NCBI GenBank assembly: GCA_036504155.1
Contig: DASXVQ010000234.1
Location: 1-64,000, forward strand
Origin: JACRCT01 sp036504155
Lineage (GTDB): Bacteria; Myxococcota; Myxococcia; Myxococcales; UBA5297
Length of the DNA stretch: 64,000 nucleotides
Direction: 5' to 3'
The position numbers were made by a program, and so were the translations under genes. The notes under the pieces were generated by a model. It was given only the letters and a program-made list of their open reading frames with translations. It ran no database searches and was not told the DNA's origin. Position 1 is the stretch's first letter; each line of letters starts with the position of its first letter. Below, in pieces: positions 34,289 through 41,615 of this stretch.

Positions 34289-35242
34289 CTACTCGATGAC
34301 CAGCGCGGCGGCCTCGAAGTAGGCCACCAGGGACAGCAGCGCCACCGAGGAGGCCTCCTCCTCGCTCTCGACCGCGCCCGAGTAGCGCACTCCCTGGAAG
34401 CGGGCCAGGACGACGAACTCGCGGCCGGGCGCCAGGAAGGGATCGGGCTGGGACAGGCGCAGCAGGCCCTCGCGGCCGGTCTCGGTGATCTCGTTGTCGT
34501 GGCGCTGGACCATCGAGTCCCGGGAGTACCGTGCGCTGTTGGCGCTCTCGCCGTAGGTGGCGGTGTTCCCGGCGGTGGACGAGGAGGTGAGCGTCGTGGC
34601 CCCGGACCGGACCTGGGTGCTCACCGAGGAGACCGTCGTCTCCGCGACCTGGACGGTGGGCTGGCCCACCTCGTTCTTGCTGCCGCCGATCCGCAGGCGG
34701 GCGACGACCAGCTTGCCGGCGTAGGTCTGGGGCTGCTCCATGGCCATCGACAGGCCGAAGAGGGCGATGCGGCGCTGGTGGAGCGCTCCCAGATCGCCGG
34801 CGATGTCCCCGCCGCGGGTGGCGATGACCTTGGTGAGCACGACCGAGGCGTCCTTGCGTGCGAGCAGGTCCTCGGTCCAGAAGCCGTCGGCCAGGCGCTT
34901 CATGTTGGAGAAGCCGCGGTTGACGCACTCGCGCAGCACCGCCCAGCCCAGGTCGCGGTTCTTGCCTGCCAGCCGGCGCGCCTCGTCCTCGCAGAGGCTG
35001 GGGTGGCCGAAGCTCGCCGCGTGGGCCTTGGGGTCGAAGGCCCGGGCCGGCTGGGCCGGCGCCGGCGCCTGCTCCGGCGGGGCGCTCGCGGTCTGGGCCG
35101 GGTCGCCCTCGGAGGGAGGCGGTGCCGCGCCGTCGCCGACGCGGGTGGAGCGGTCGCGAAACTGCGGCGCGGAGGCGCAGGCGGCGGCCAGCGGCAGCAG
35201 GCAGAGCAGCAGGGTGCGCGAGGAGCGGCGGGCGTCGGACAT
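34289..35242 (-). CDS. Lipoprotein of unknown function
   Basis: A 317-residue lipoprotein (LPLAAACASAP, lipid Cys near residue 22). After a Pro/Ala-rich linker (40-70), the body has a helical Cys-containing part (SLCEDEARRLAGKNRDLGWAV), then a CsgG-like beta-rich region (DASVVLTKVIATRGGDIAGD, ALFGLSMAMEQPQTYAGKLVVARLRIG) and strand-rich Thr/Ser segments that may be surface loops. The domain is not recognised with certainty. It starts 12 bases behind the upstream gene, so they form a pair. ATG 35242 is the first Met before the signal sequence. Confidence 0.6.
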   Translation of the reverse strand: MSDARRSSRTLLLCLLPLAAACASAPQFRDRSTRVGDGAAPPPSEGDPAQTASAPPEQAPAPAQPARAFDPKAHAASFGHPSLCEDEARRLAGKNRDLGWAVLRECVNRGFSNMKRLADGFWTEDLLARKDASVVLTKVIATRGGDIAGDLGALHQRRIALFGLSMAMEQPQTYAGKLVVARLRIGGSKNEVGQPTVQVAETTVSSVSTQVRSGATTLTSSSTAGNTATYGESANSARYSRDSMVQRHDNEITETGREGLLRLSQPDPFLAPGREFVVLARFQGVRYSGAVESEEEASSVALLSLVAYFEAAALVIE

Positions 35243-35253
35243 GGGCCCAGGCC

Positions 35254-36081
35254 TCACTGGGGGGCGTCGGGGTAGGGGCCGGCGGAGGGGACCAGCGGAG
35301 CCGTGTACGGGTTGGGCGGGTTCGAGTACGGCATCGGCTGCGGGTACGGCGACGGCTGGGGGTAGGGCGGCAGCCTTCCCGTCGCGTCGGGCGCGTTGGG
35401 GGCGGCGCCGTCGGGCCTGGGCTTCTTCGCGACGGGGCTGGCGTGCGGGAGCATGTGCGAGCAGCTCTCGAAGCACTCGGCCGCCGCGCACTTGGGCAGC
35501 ACCGGCGGGTCTTCGCCGAGGAAGCGCAGGCAGGCGTGGGCGCTCTTGGTGCAGCTCTGGGCGACCGCGCAGCGGCAGCAGGCCGTGCCGGTGGTGGCGA
35601 TCCTCGAGGTGTTGCGCAGCACCTCGCCCAGGGCGAAGTAGCAGGGCTTGGACTCGGAGGTGAAGCGGCCCCGGGCGTCGACGATCGCGGCGGCGCCGTC
35701 CAGCTCGCAGGAGGCGGCGGAGGCCTTCTTGAAGTCGGCCTTGCACAGGGCGACCAGGTCCTTGCTCGGCTCCTCGTCGTTGCCCGGCCGAGACGCCGCG
35801 GCGCACAGCCCCGGCGCCATCGTCTCCACCACCGCGGCATTGGCCTTCTTCTGCTTCTCGCGCGAGCCCAGCGGCCTGGCCGCGCCCTCGAAGATGCACT
35901 GGCTTCCCGAGGAGAGCGTGGAGCGCGTGCAGGCCCAGCCGGTGGCCTGCGCCGGATCGGCGGTGGTGGTGGCCGCCAGGCCGGGGTCGTCGACGCCGCT
36001 GGGCAGATCCTGCGCGGCGGCGGGCGAGGCGAGGCCGGCGGCCGCGAGGACGAGCAACCAGTGGTGGGAGCGGGGCCGCAT
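35254..36081 (-). CDS. Secreted Cys-rich protein with Pro-rich tail
   Basis: A 275-residue protein with a signal peptide (about 1-24, ending PAAAQ). The central part (30-205) holds about fourteen Cys, among them CRCAVAQSC, CAAAECFESC, suggesting a disulfide-linked helical domain. The final 60 residues are Pro/Tyr-rich (repeats of the type PYPQP), as in flexible surface tails. No homologue is recalled. Met at 36081 was chosen because it places the signal peptide at the start. It pairs with the lipoprotein gene just downstream. Confidence 0.6.
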   Translation of the reverse strand: MRPRSHHWLLVLAAAGLASPAAAQDLPSGVDDPGLAATTTADPAQATGWACTRSTLSSGSQCIFEGAARPLGSREKQKKANAAVVETMAPGLCAAASRPGNDEEPSKDLVALCKADFKKASAASCELDGAAAIVDARGRFTSESKPCYFALGEVLRNTSRIATTGTACCRCAVAQSCTKSAHACLRFLGEDPPVLPKCAAAECFESCSHMLPHASPVAKKPRPDGAAPNAPDATGRLPPYPQPSPYPQPMPYSNPPNPYTAPLVPSAGPYPDAPQ

Positions 36082-36137
36082 CGAGGTGCAGGAAGCGTAC
36101 GCCTCCGTGCGCGGAGGCGGCAATCGGAGCCGAGTGA

Positions 36138-36180
36138 AGCCAAAAAGAGAAGCGGCACGCCGCCGAGAGCGACGTGCCGC
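36138..36180 (-). terminator. Rho-independent terminator of the calpain gene
   Basis: On the minus strand GCGGCACG pairs with CGTGCCGC (36152-36180) and the stem is followed by TTCTCTTTTTGG. It lies 25 bases after the calpain stop and closes the radical-SAM/calpain gene group. Confidence 0.75.
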
Positions 36181-36204
36181 CTCTGGAAGTCCGGGACCGA
36201 CGCC

Positions 36205-37269
36205 TCAGTTCACGTTCAGGCCCATGTAGAGCTTGGCGAAGTCGGCGAGCTTCATCTTGAAGATGCCGTCGTTCTTGCCGTCGTTGCCCGGCTCGCTGCT
36301 GCCCCAGGGGTTGCGCAGCTGGACGAACTTCTCGCCGTTCTCCACCGTGGCGCCCAGGACCGAGTAGTTGTGCCAGGCGTACACGCCGGTGCCCGTGTAC
36401 ATGTCCTTCTTGTCCTCGCCGTAGGTCAGCGCGGTCATCGGGGTCTTCATCTCCGAGCCGAGCTGGATGAGGTCGAAGAGCTGGTCCGCGGTGTTGGTCT
36501 TGGTGGCGTAGTAGGACGACGAGCTGCCGGTGATGGCGGTCATGACCTCGGTGGGGTAGCCGCCGTTGCCGATGGCCTCGTAGCCGCCCTTGAACGACGC
36601 GTAGGCCTTCTCGAGGAGGGTGACCCACATCTCCTTGGAGTCGCGGCTCTTGGCGTAGGTGCTGCGCCCGCCGTAGCTCGAGGGGATGTCGCCGTCGACG
36701 CGCACGTAGTTGGGCTTCATCTTGCCGTCGACGCCCTTGGAGAAGAACCGCGCGGTGTAGGTCCCGTCGCCGTTGTCCTTGATGGCGTTCTCGATGGCCT
36801 TCGGGTCCTGGTAGGCCACCGCGGAGATGGCGCCGACGAAGTAGCAGTCGCCGATCTGGCCCTGCATCACGTCGTCGTAGCTGACGCCGTCCTTGAAGAG
36901 CTCGCCGCCGTCGACCTTGGTCCAGGACACCGAGGAGCTGTGCTTGGTGAGCACGGCGGGGTCGTTGGCGAGGGGGACGGGGTTGGTGTTGGTGGTGGGG
37001 CTGGTCGGAGTCGTGGGAGTCGCGGGAGCCGTGGGCTTGGTCGGCGGCGGAGGCGGAACGGCCACGCCCAGGAACGCGCTGAGCGCGGACTTGGCGTCGG
37101 CGTCGAACTTGTCGCCGGCCGTCTTGAGGAAGCTGGTGAGCTCCTTCTTCTCCGTGGCGCTGACCTTGCCGTTGGCCTTGGCCTCGGCGATGAGCGAGTC
37201 GACCTCGGTCTTGGTGATCTTGTTGTCGAGGAGCGCCTTGTTGATCTGCTGGCCGATGCGGGTCGTCAT
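36205..37269 (-). CDS. Calpain-family (C2) cysteine protease
   Basis: A 354-residue protease without a Sec signal. The catalytic triad of calpains is readable: Cys142 in GQIGDCYFVGA, His300 in AWHNYSVLG, Asn320 in QLRNPWG. An N-terminal helical domain (1-69; INKALLDNKITKTEVDSLIA) and a Pro/Thr linker (71-98) come first. The helical domain recalls the C-terminal helical part of the repeat protein encoded at 39.1 kb. The gene has its own promoter, nearly identical to that of the repeat-protein gene, so the two are probably made together and the protease is a candidate for cutting the repeat peptide. No calcium-binding domain is obvious. The start has a modest ribosome site (GAGGA). Confidence 0.85.
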   Translation of the reverse strand: MTTRIGQQINKALLDNKITKTEVDSLIAEAKANGKVSATEKKELTSFLKTAGDKFDADAKSALSAFLGVAVPPPPPTKPTAPATPTTPTSPTTNTNPVPLANDPAVLTKHSSSVSWTKVDGGELFKDGVSYDDVMQGQIGDCYFVGAISAVAYQDPKAIENAIKDNGDGTYTARFFSKGVDGKMKPNYVRVDGDIPSSYGGRSTYAKSRDSKEMWVTLLEKAYASFKGGYEAIGNGGYPTEVMTAITGSSSSYYATKTNTADQLFDLIQLGSEMKTPMTALTYGEDKKDMYTGTGVYAWHNYSVLGATVENGEKFVQLRNPWGSSEPGNDGKNDGIFKMKLADFAKLYMGLNVN

Positions 37270-37302
37270 GAGGTCCTCGCGTGGGAGCGGTGGCGGAAAG
37301 TG

Positions 37303-37339
37303 CCTACATTGTCCGACGTGTGGCGGCGGAAGTTGCCTC
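37303..37339 (-). promoter_or_regulatory. Promoter of the calpain gene, shared type
   Basis: On the minus strand GAGGCAACT (37331-37339), 17 bases, then GACAATGTAGG (37303-37313). The same elements with the same 17-base gap stand before the repeat-protein gene (GATAATGTAGG). The expected transcript start is about 32 bases before the ATG. Confidence 0.7.
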
Positions 37340-37344
37340 CGCTG

Positions 37345-37362
37345 AAAAAAGCCAACGGTGGC
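37345..37362 (-). terminator. Short-stem terminator before the calpain promoter
   Basis: On the minus strand GCCA-CCGT-TGGC is followed directly by TTTTTT, 8 bases after the stop of the 187-residue protein gene. The stem is only four pairs, so it may be weak, but the T-run and place fit. Confidence 0.45.
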
Positions 37363-37369
37363 GGCAGGT

Positions 37370-37933
37370 TCAGTACGACCAGTGGCGGTAGCCCGGGGTG
37401 GCCTCGACCTGCGGCTCGCCGTCCTTCTTGAACGGCTTGTCCGACAGCCGCAGCACCGTCCGCTTGCCCTGACGCGGGGGCTTGCCGGGGCCGTCCGGGG
37501 GCAGGCGGAAGACGTCCTCGAAGACCACCGCGTGGAACTTCTTGCCGGCCTGCAGGCGGTACTCGGCGGCGAAGACCGGCTTCTTGAGCTCGGCGATCTT
37601 CTCCTGCACCACCTCGGGCGCCGACGGGTCGCCCGCCTTGAACTCCTTCTCGATGGCCGCCGCGGTGTAGACGCGCACGCGGTTGGAGGGCATCGCGGTG
37701 CGCTTGCCGCCCGCCAGCAGCAGCAGCGGCGACTCGGAGTGGAAGGCCACGGTGTAGGTGACGAGCTGGCCGCCCTCCTTCACGCCGTAGACCCACTCCC
37801 AGTACGCGCACTGGACCTTGCCCAGGAAGGACTGCTGGTCGCCGTCGACCTCGACCTCGAAGGGCTCGCCGAGGGGGTGCGCCTTGAGGAACTCGTCTTC
37901 GCTGACGATGGTGAAGTTCGGGGCAGGGGACAT
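37370..37933 (-). CDS. Unknown 187-residue protein with aromatic C-terminal tail
   Basis: A 187-residue cytoplasmic protein encoded between the radical SAM gene and the calpain gene. Mostly mixed strand/helix (FTIVSEDEFLKAHP, AYWEWVYGV, VVQEKIAELKKPVFAAEYRL) with no recognised domain. Its last residues, TPGYRHWSY, form an aromatic tail with the Tyr-x-His-Trp pattern that radical SAM enzymes of the SPASM group often modify in peptides. It could be a partner or chaperone of the enzymes, or itself a substrate. The start at 37933 lacks a good ribosome site; the upstream enzyme gene ends 62 bases away. Confidence 0.6.
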   Translation of the reverse strand: MSPAPNFTIVSEDEFLKAHPLGEPFEVEVDGDQQSFLGKVQCAYWEWVYGVKEGGQLVTYTVAFHSESPLLLLAGGKRTAMPSNRVRVYTAAAIEKEFKAGDPSAPEVVQEKIAELKKPVFAAEYRLQAGKKFHAVVFEDVFRLPPDGPGKPPRQGKRTVLRLSDKPFKKDGEPQVEATPGYRHWSY

Positions 37934-37995
37934 GGCGGCTCGGCTCGCGATGGGGGTGGGTCGGTTGCGGAATCGAAGACGCGGGAAGTATCGGC

Positions 37996-39024
37996 TCAGG
38001 TCCGGCGGCTTGTCGACCTCGACGAGTGCAGCCGGTACAGGCAGGCCGGGGACTCGCCGCGGACGTCGCCGGTGGCGGAAAGGGTGCGCCCGGGGCAGCC
38101 GCCCAGGCAGTCCTCGACGGCGGGGCAGCGACGGCATCGGCCCTTGGGAAGCTCGCGCAGGAGCTCGCGCTGGACCTTGAACATCGCCGGGTCGCGCAAG
38201 AGCTCGCCGATGGGCCGCTCGCGCACGTTGCCGACCTTGTACTCGGGGACCATCAGCGCGGTGCAGGGATAGACGTCGCCGTTGGCGCAGACGTAGAGGA
38301 CTCGCCGGCCGGCGCCGCACTGGGTGGTCGGCCGCGAGGGGCGCGGGCCGATGGGGCAGTCGAGGATGACCTCGACACCGCCGTGTGGCGAGTCGGCGTG
38401 GGCGTCGGCCACCTCGAGGAAGCGGCGCACGGCGGCGCCGGCCCAGGGGCGCTCGTCGTAGCCGGCGCCCTTGGCGCGGCCGAAGGGAGACCAGGGCGTG
38501 TAGCGCAGATTTTCGGCGCCGAGCTTCTTCGCCAGGGCGAGCATCTCCTCGATCTCCGGCGCCGATTCCGGCGAGAAGAGGGTGCAGACCGTGACCTGCA
38601 GGCCCGCCCGGACGCCCTCCTCGACGGCGGCCAGGGCGCGCTCGAAGGCGTCCTTGGGGCCCAGGCGGTAGCGCTCGGCGCGGGCGCGGTCGGGGCCGTC
38701 CAGGCTGACCTGCAGCGTCGCCAGGCCCGCGCGCTTCAGGCTCGCCAGGCGCTGCTTCGTCGCGAAGTAGCCGTTGGTGGGCAGGCCGACCTCGGCGCCC
38801 AGCCGCGTGGCGTACGCCGTCAGCTCGTCCAGGTCCTTGCGCAGCAGCGGCTCGCCGCCGGACCAGCCGATGGCGTCGGCGCCCGCTTCCACGAGGCCGC
38901 GCATCAGCGCCTTCACCTCGGGCCCCGTCAGCTCGCCGGCGGGCCGGCGGCCGGCGTCCACGAAGCAGTGGACGCAGCGGAAGTTGCAGGCGCGGGTGGC
39001 TTCGATGCCGGCGGAGAATCCCAT
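37996..39024 (-). CDS. Radical SAM/SPASM enzyme A
   Basis: A 342-residue enzyme. The radical SAM cluster motif CNFRCVHC has its three Cys at 13, 17 and 20, followed by the GGEP motif (WSGGEPLLR). The C-terminal SPASM region has CGAGRRVLYVCANGDVYPC and CRRCPAVEDCLGGC (Cys-x2-Cys-x5-Cys-x3-Cys) with a last Cys near residue 328, so two more 4Fe-4S clusters are expected. Enzymes of this layout modify ribosomal peptides (RiPP maturases) or proteins. It lies directly downstream of the repeat protein gene behind a hairpin, and upstream of the 187-residue protein. No N-terminal peptide-binding (RRE) domain is visible, since the SAM motif begins at residue 13. Confidence 0.9.
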   Translation of the reverse strand: MGFSAGIEATRACNFRCVHCFVDAGRRPAGELTGPEVKALMRGLVEAGADAIGWSGGEPLLRKDLDELTAYATRLGAEVGLPTNGYFATKQRLASLKRAGLATLQVSLDGPDRARAERYRLGPKDAFERALAAVEEGVRAGLQVTVCTLFSPESAPEIEEMLALAKKLGAENLRYTPWSPFGRAKGAGYDERPWAGAAVRRFLEVADAHADSPHGGVEVILDCPIGPRPSRPTTQCGAGRRVLYVCANGDVYPCTALMVPEYKVGNVRERPIGELLRDPAMFKVQRELLRELPKGRCRRCPAVEDCLGGCPGRTLSATGDVRGESPACLYRLHSSRSTSRRT

Positions 39025-39049
39025 CTACACCCCGAGCCCGTCGAGGGGC

Positions 39050-39080
39050 TCGAACGAGAACGGCCCGCCGAGGCGGGCCG
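39050..39080 (-). terminator. Terminator or attenuator behind the repeat-peptide gene
   Basis: On the minus strand CGGCCCGCC and GGCGGGCCG (39061-39080) form a nine-pair stem with a two-base loop, followed by TTCTCGTT. It lies between the repeat-protein stop and the start of radical SAM enzyme A. Partial read-through would give much repeat protein and little enzyme, as in many RiPP operons. Confidence 0.6.
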
Positions 39081-39113
39081 CTCTCTCAATCAATGCTCGG
39101 CGACCCGGAGGGC

Positions 39114-39869
39114 CTACTTCTTTCCCTTGGTGGTCGGGGGAAGGATGTAGATCGGGTGGGTCTGCGTGTCCGGCTTGCTGGTCGGCGGCAGGATGTAGAT
39201 CGGCTGGTCCTTCTGGTCGTTCTTGCGCGGCGCCATGATGTAGCAGGGCTGCGGCTTCTTCGCGACGTAGCCCGGGCCCGTCTCGCCGAAGAGGATCTCG
39301 TTGGCCTTCTCGCCGAGCTTCACGTCGGACAGCGCGGCCTTCAGGAACTTGGCCACGTCCGGGCGGATGTTGCGGCCTTCCTTGTCGGCGTGCGCGATGT
39401 CGCGGTTGAACAGCTTGGCCATCGTCGTCGCCTCGGCGATGGAGACGACGCCGTTCTTGGTGGCCTTGTTGATGACGGCCTGGTGCGCGTCGACGTTCGC
39501 CCACGGCGGAACGACCATGTACTTGGCCACGATCGGGCCGGGGACGACCATGTACTTGGCGGCGATCGGCGGCTTGCCGCCACCGTTGTCCACCGGCGGC
39601 CGGACCACCATGTACTTGGCGGCGACGGGCGGCTTCTCGTCGATCGGCGGGCGGACCACCATGTACTTGGCGGCGACGGGAGGCTTGCCACCGCCGCCCG
39701 GCTTGGGCGGGTGGACCATGTACTTCACGGTCATGGGCGGGCCGCCCTTCTGCGTCTTCTTCTCCGCGTTCACCAGCCGCAGGATCGAGTCCTGCTCGGA
39801 GCGGCTGAGCTCGCCCGAGGCCTTCGCACCCGAAGTCGGGACCTTGTTGCCCGTGATCTTGACCGTCAT
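39114..39869 (-). CDS. Repeat protein, candidate substrate of the radical SAM enzymes
   Basis: A 251-residue protein. After a 45-residue lead it carries five copies of Lys-Tyr-Met-Val (at 49, 68, 85, 105, 116), each followed by Val/His and Pro-rich linkers (AKYMVVRPP twice, AKYMVVPGP, AKYMVVPP, VKYMVHPP). A helical domain follows (about 126-196; INKATKNGVVSIAEATTMAK), then three more Tyr-centred segments, CYIMAP, IYILPP and IYILPP. Repeated short cores with a separate folded region, flanked by two SPASM enzymes, are typical of multi-core RiPP precursors. It has no signal peptide. The ribosome site GGGAGG and the shared promoter make high expression likely. I know no described family that this matches. 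Confidence 0.75.
   Translation of the reverse strand: MTVKITGNKVPTSGAKASGELSRSEQDSILRLVNAEKKTQKGGPPMTVKYMVHPPKPGGGGKPPVAAKYMVVRPPIDEKPPVAAKYMVVRPPVDNGGGKPPIAAKYMVVPGPIVAKYMVVPPWANVDAHQAVINKATKNGVVSIAEATTMAKLFNRDIAHADKEGRNIRPDVAKFLKAALSDVKLGEKANEILFGETGPGYVAKKPQPCYIMAPRKNDQKDQPIYILPPTSKPDTQTHPIYILPPTTKGKK
39504..39734 (-). repeat. Five-copy KYMV coding repeat
   Basis: DNA coding residues 46-122 of the repeat protein. On the plus strand each copy reads close to ACCATGTACTTGGCGGCGA (near 39514, 39547, 39607, 39658; a diverged copy near 39715). Spacing is uneven (33, 60, 51 and 57 bases), so it is a coding repeat and not a CRISPR or satellite array. Confidence 0.8.
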
Positions 39870-39886
39870 GTTCCATCCTCCCTAGG

Positions 39887-39904
39887 GCGACCGCTTGAGG
39901 TCGC
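39887..39904 (-). other. Leader hairpin before the repeat-protein start
   Basis: GCGACC and GGTCGC form a six-pair stem with a six-base loop in the 5' leader, just upstream of the ribosome site GGGAGG at about 39878-39883. It may affect mRNA stability or translation of the repeat protein. Confidence 0.35.
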
Positions 39905-39940
39905 AAATGGTTCTGTGCGAGCGCTGATGTAGAAGCTTGT

Positions 39941-39977
39941 CCTACATTATCTTTTGCTCCCCCTCTTGAGTTGCCTC
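39941..39977 (-). promoter_or_regulatory. Promoter of the repeat-protein gene, shared type
   Basis: On the minus strand GAGGCAACT (39969-39977), 17 bases, then GATAATGTAGG (39941-39951). The first box lies inside the end of the radical SAM B gene. TGTAG at the -10 edge also pairs with CTACA 9 bases on, a possible operator (39928-39946). Expected leader about 70 bases. Confidence 0.7.
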
Positions 39978-41077
39978 GGCCGGGCTTTCCCCCGTCTCTT
40001 CGGGGACTTGGCCGCCCGGTCCTCGACCGCTCTCAGGCAGTACGGCGCCTGACCGGCCTGGCCGTGCACCGAGATCGAGCTGGCGCTGCAGCCGCCGCGG
40101 CAGACCTCGGCGACGGTGCAGGTGCGGCAGTCGCCGCGCAGCTTGGACTTCTTGAACTGGCGCGTGAAGGCGAAGGCCCCGGGCCGGTTCCAGATGCGCT
40201 CGAGGCCCTCCTCGAGGACGTTCCCCTCGATGAAGGCGTCGTCGATGATCGACAGGCAGGCCTTGACGTTGCCGTTGCTCTGGATGCCAGCGAGCCGCAG
40301 CCCGGCCTGGCAGCCCTGCCACGAGTCCTCGCCGCGCATCCCGGACTCGATGGAGGAGAGGTAGCCCAGGCAGTCGCCGGGGTAGACCTGCATCGGGGTG
40401 CCCTTCACCTTGCGCCGGAAGCGGCTGACGAAGGTGGCGACCTGGGCGTACTCGACCGGCGAAAGGTTCAGGTCCCCGTGCTCCCTGGCGCGGCCGAAGG
40501 GCGTGGTGATCTGGATCTGCCAGCAGTACGGCTCGAGCTCGCGCAGGAGGATCTCGCCCAGCTCGGGCAGGGTGTGCAGGTTGGCGTGGCTGACGGTGGT
40601 GATGATCGCCGCGGGGATGCCGGCCGCCTTCACCATCTTGGCGCCGCTCAGCGCCCGGTCGAACGAGCCCTTTAGGCAGCGGATGTCGTCGTGGACTTCG
40701 CGCGTGCCGTCGATGCTCACCGCCACGTGGAAGCCGCCGTCGGCGATCTTCGCCAGCTGCTTGACCACGCGGGCGTTGAGGGCCCAGCCGTTGGTGAGCA
40801 GGCCCACCTGGATGCCCGAGGCGAACAGCGCCTGGAGGATGTCCTGCCAGTCGGTGCGCAGCAGCGTCTCGCCGCCGGTGAGGACGACGCGCCCGATGCC
40901 CAGGTCGGCGAACTGGCGGCACAGGGCGAGGGCCTCGCGGCGGGACAGCTCCTGCTTGCGCGCGGCGCCGGCGGTCGAGCCGCAGTGACGGCAGCGCATG
41001 TTGCAGCGGAGCGTCGTCTCCCAACCGACGACCTCGGGCACGGCGAGCGGGGCGAGGGTGTTGCGCGGGGTAGGCAT
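39947..41077 (-). CDS. Radical SAM/SPASM enzyme B
   Basis: A 376-residue enzyme, a second and distinct SPASM protein in the cluster. Radical SAM motif CNMRCRHC with Cys25, 29 and 32; the GGE motif is LTGGETLLR. The SPASM part contains CQAGLRLAGIQSNGNVKAC and CRTCTVAEVCRGGC (Cys-x2-Cys-x5-Cys-x3-Cys) and a last Cys near residue 345, followed by a lysine/arginine-rich end. The ATG at 41077 is the first Met before the SAM core; the open frame extends upstream without conserved sequence. It is the first gene of the minus-strand group; its stop is 77 bases before the start of the repeat-protein gene, whose promoter lies partly inside it. Confidence 0.9.
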   Translation of the reverse strand: MPTPRNTLAPLAVPEVVGWETTLRCNMRCRHCGSTAGAARKQELSRREALALCRQFADLGIGRVVLTGGETLLRTDWQDILQALFASGIQVGLLTNGWALNARVVKQLAKIADGGFHVAVSIDGTREVHDDIRCLKGSFDRALSGAKMVKAAGIPAAIITTVSHANLHTLPELGEILLRELEPYCWQIQITTPFGRAREHGDLNLSPVEYAQVATFVSRFRRKVKGTPMQVYPGDCLGYLSSIESGMRGEDSWQGCQAGLRLAGIQSNGNVKACLSIIDDAFIEGNVLEEGLERIWNRPGAFAFTRQFKKSKLRGDCRTCTVAEVCRGGCSASSISVHGQAGQAPYCLRAVEDRAAKSPKRRGKARPRQLKRGSKR

Positions 41078-41267
41078 GAGGGCGGCAAGTCTGGCACGGG
41101 CGATGACTGGCGGACAACTCGCGGAGGCGGCCTCGGAAGGTTCCCGCAACGGGGGAGTCTTGGGGATCTCACGACCGGGAAGTGCTTGAAAGCGCGCGTA
41201 GGGCTGCACACGTTCACCGGGCTCATCGGTGTGCTGGCTGCTGACCAAGGGGGCGGGGGAGGGCGGG

Positions 41268-41615
41268 ATGGGGATCGGCAAGCTGATGCTCTGTCTGACG
41301 TTGGCCTTGCTGGCGGTCGGTGGGCTCGCCCGGTGGCAGAGCTCCCAGCGGGTGGCGAAGGCCTCCGAGCTGGTCGACCGCAGCCGGGAGGCCGCCCACG
41401 CCTTCACCGCCTCGCTCGACGGGGATCACAGCCAGGCGGAGGTCCTCTTGCTGGACGCGCGGCGCGCGGAGCTGCTCGGCGCGGCGCGTTGGCGGGCCGC
41501 GGGCTGGCTCTCCTGGGCCGTGGCCTTCGCCGCCCTGCTCGGCGCCTGGGTGGGGCGAAGCTTCGAGAAGCTCGGTGGCCAGCCGCTGGATGAAGCGGGC
41601 CGCGCGATGGGTTGA
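41268..41615 (+). CDS. Small membrane protein, unknown
   Basis: A 115-residue protein with two membrane segments (about 5-20 and 80-98) and a charged helix between them (SQRVAKASELVDRSREAAHAF). It is divergent from the radical SAM B gene, with 190 bases between the two starts. A purine-rich stretch before the ATG (GGGGGAGGGCGGG) may serve as ribosome site. The layout resembles short sensor or chemoreceptor-like membrane segments without the signalling domain. A link to the peptide cluster is possible but unsupported. Confidence 0.55.
   Translation: MGIGKLMLCLTLALLAVGGLARWQSSQRVAKASELVDRSREAAHAFTASLDGDHSQAEVLLLDARRAELLGAARWRAAGWLSWAVAFAALLGAWVGRSFEKLGGQPLDEAGRAMG

Noticed and set aside
32262..36158. 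Long minus-strand frame across the small secreted protein, hydrolase and hsp20 region
   Set aside because: It crosses several well-supported genes on both strands and shows only Arg/Pro/Ala-rich sequence.
39504..39734. CRISPR-like array
   Set aside because: The repeats are in frame, code the KYMV peptide motif, vary in spacing and lack uniform spacers; no cas genes are present.
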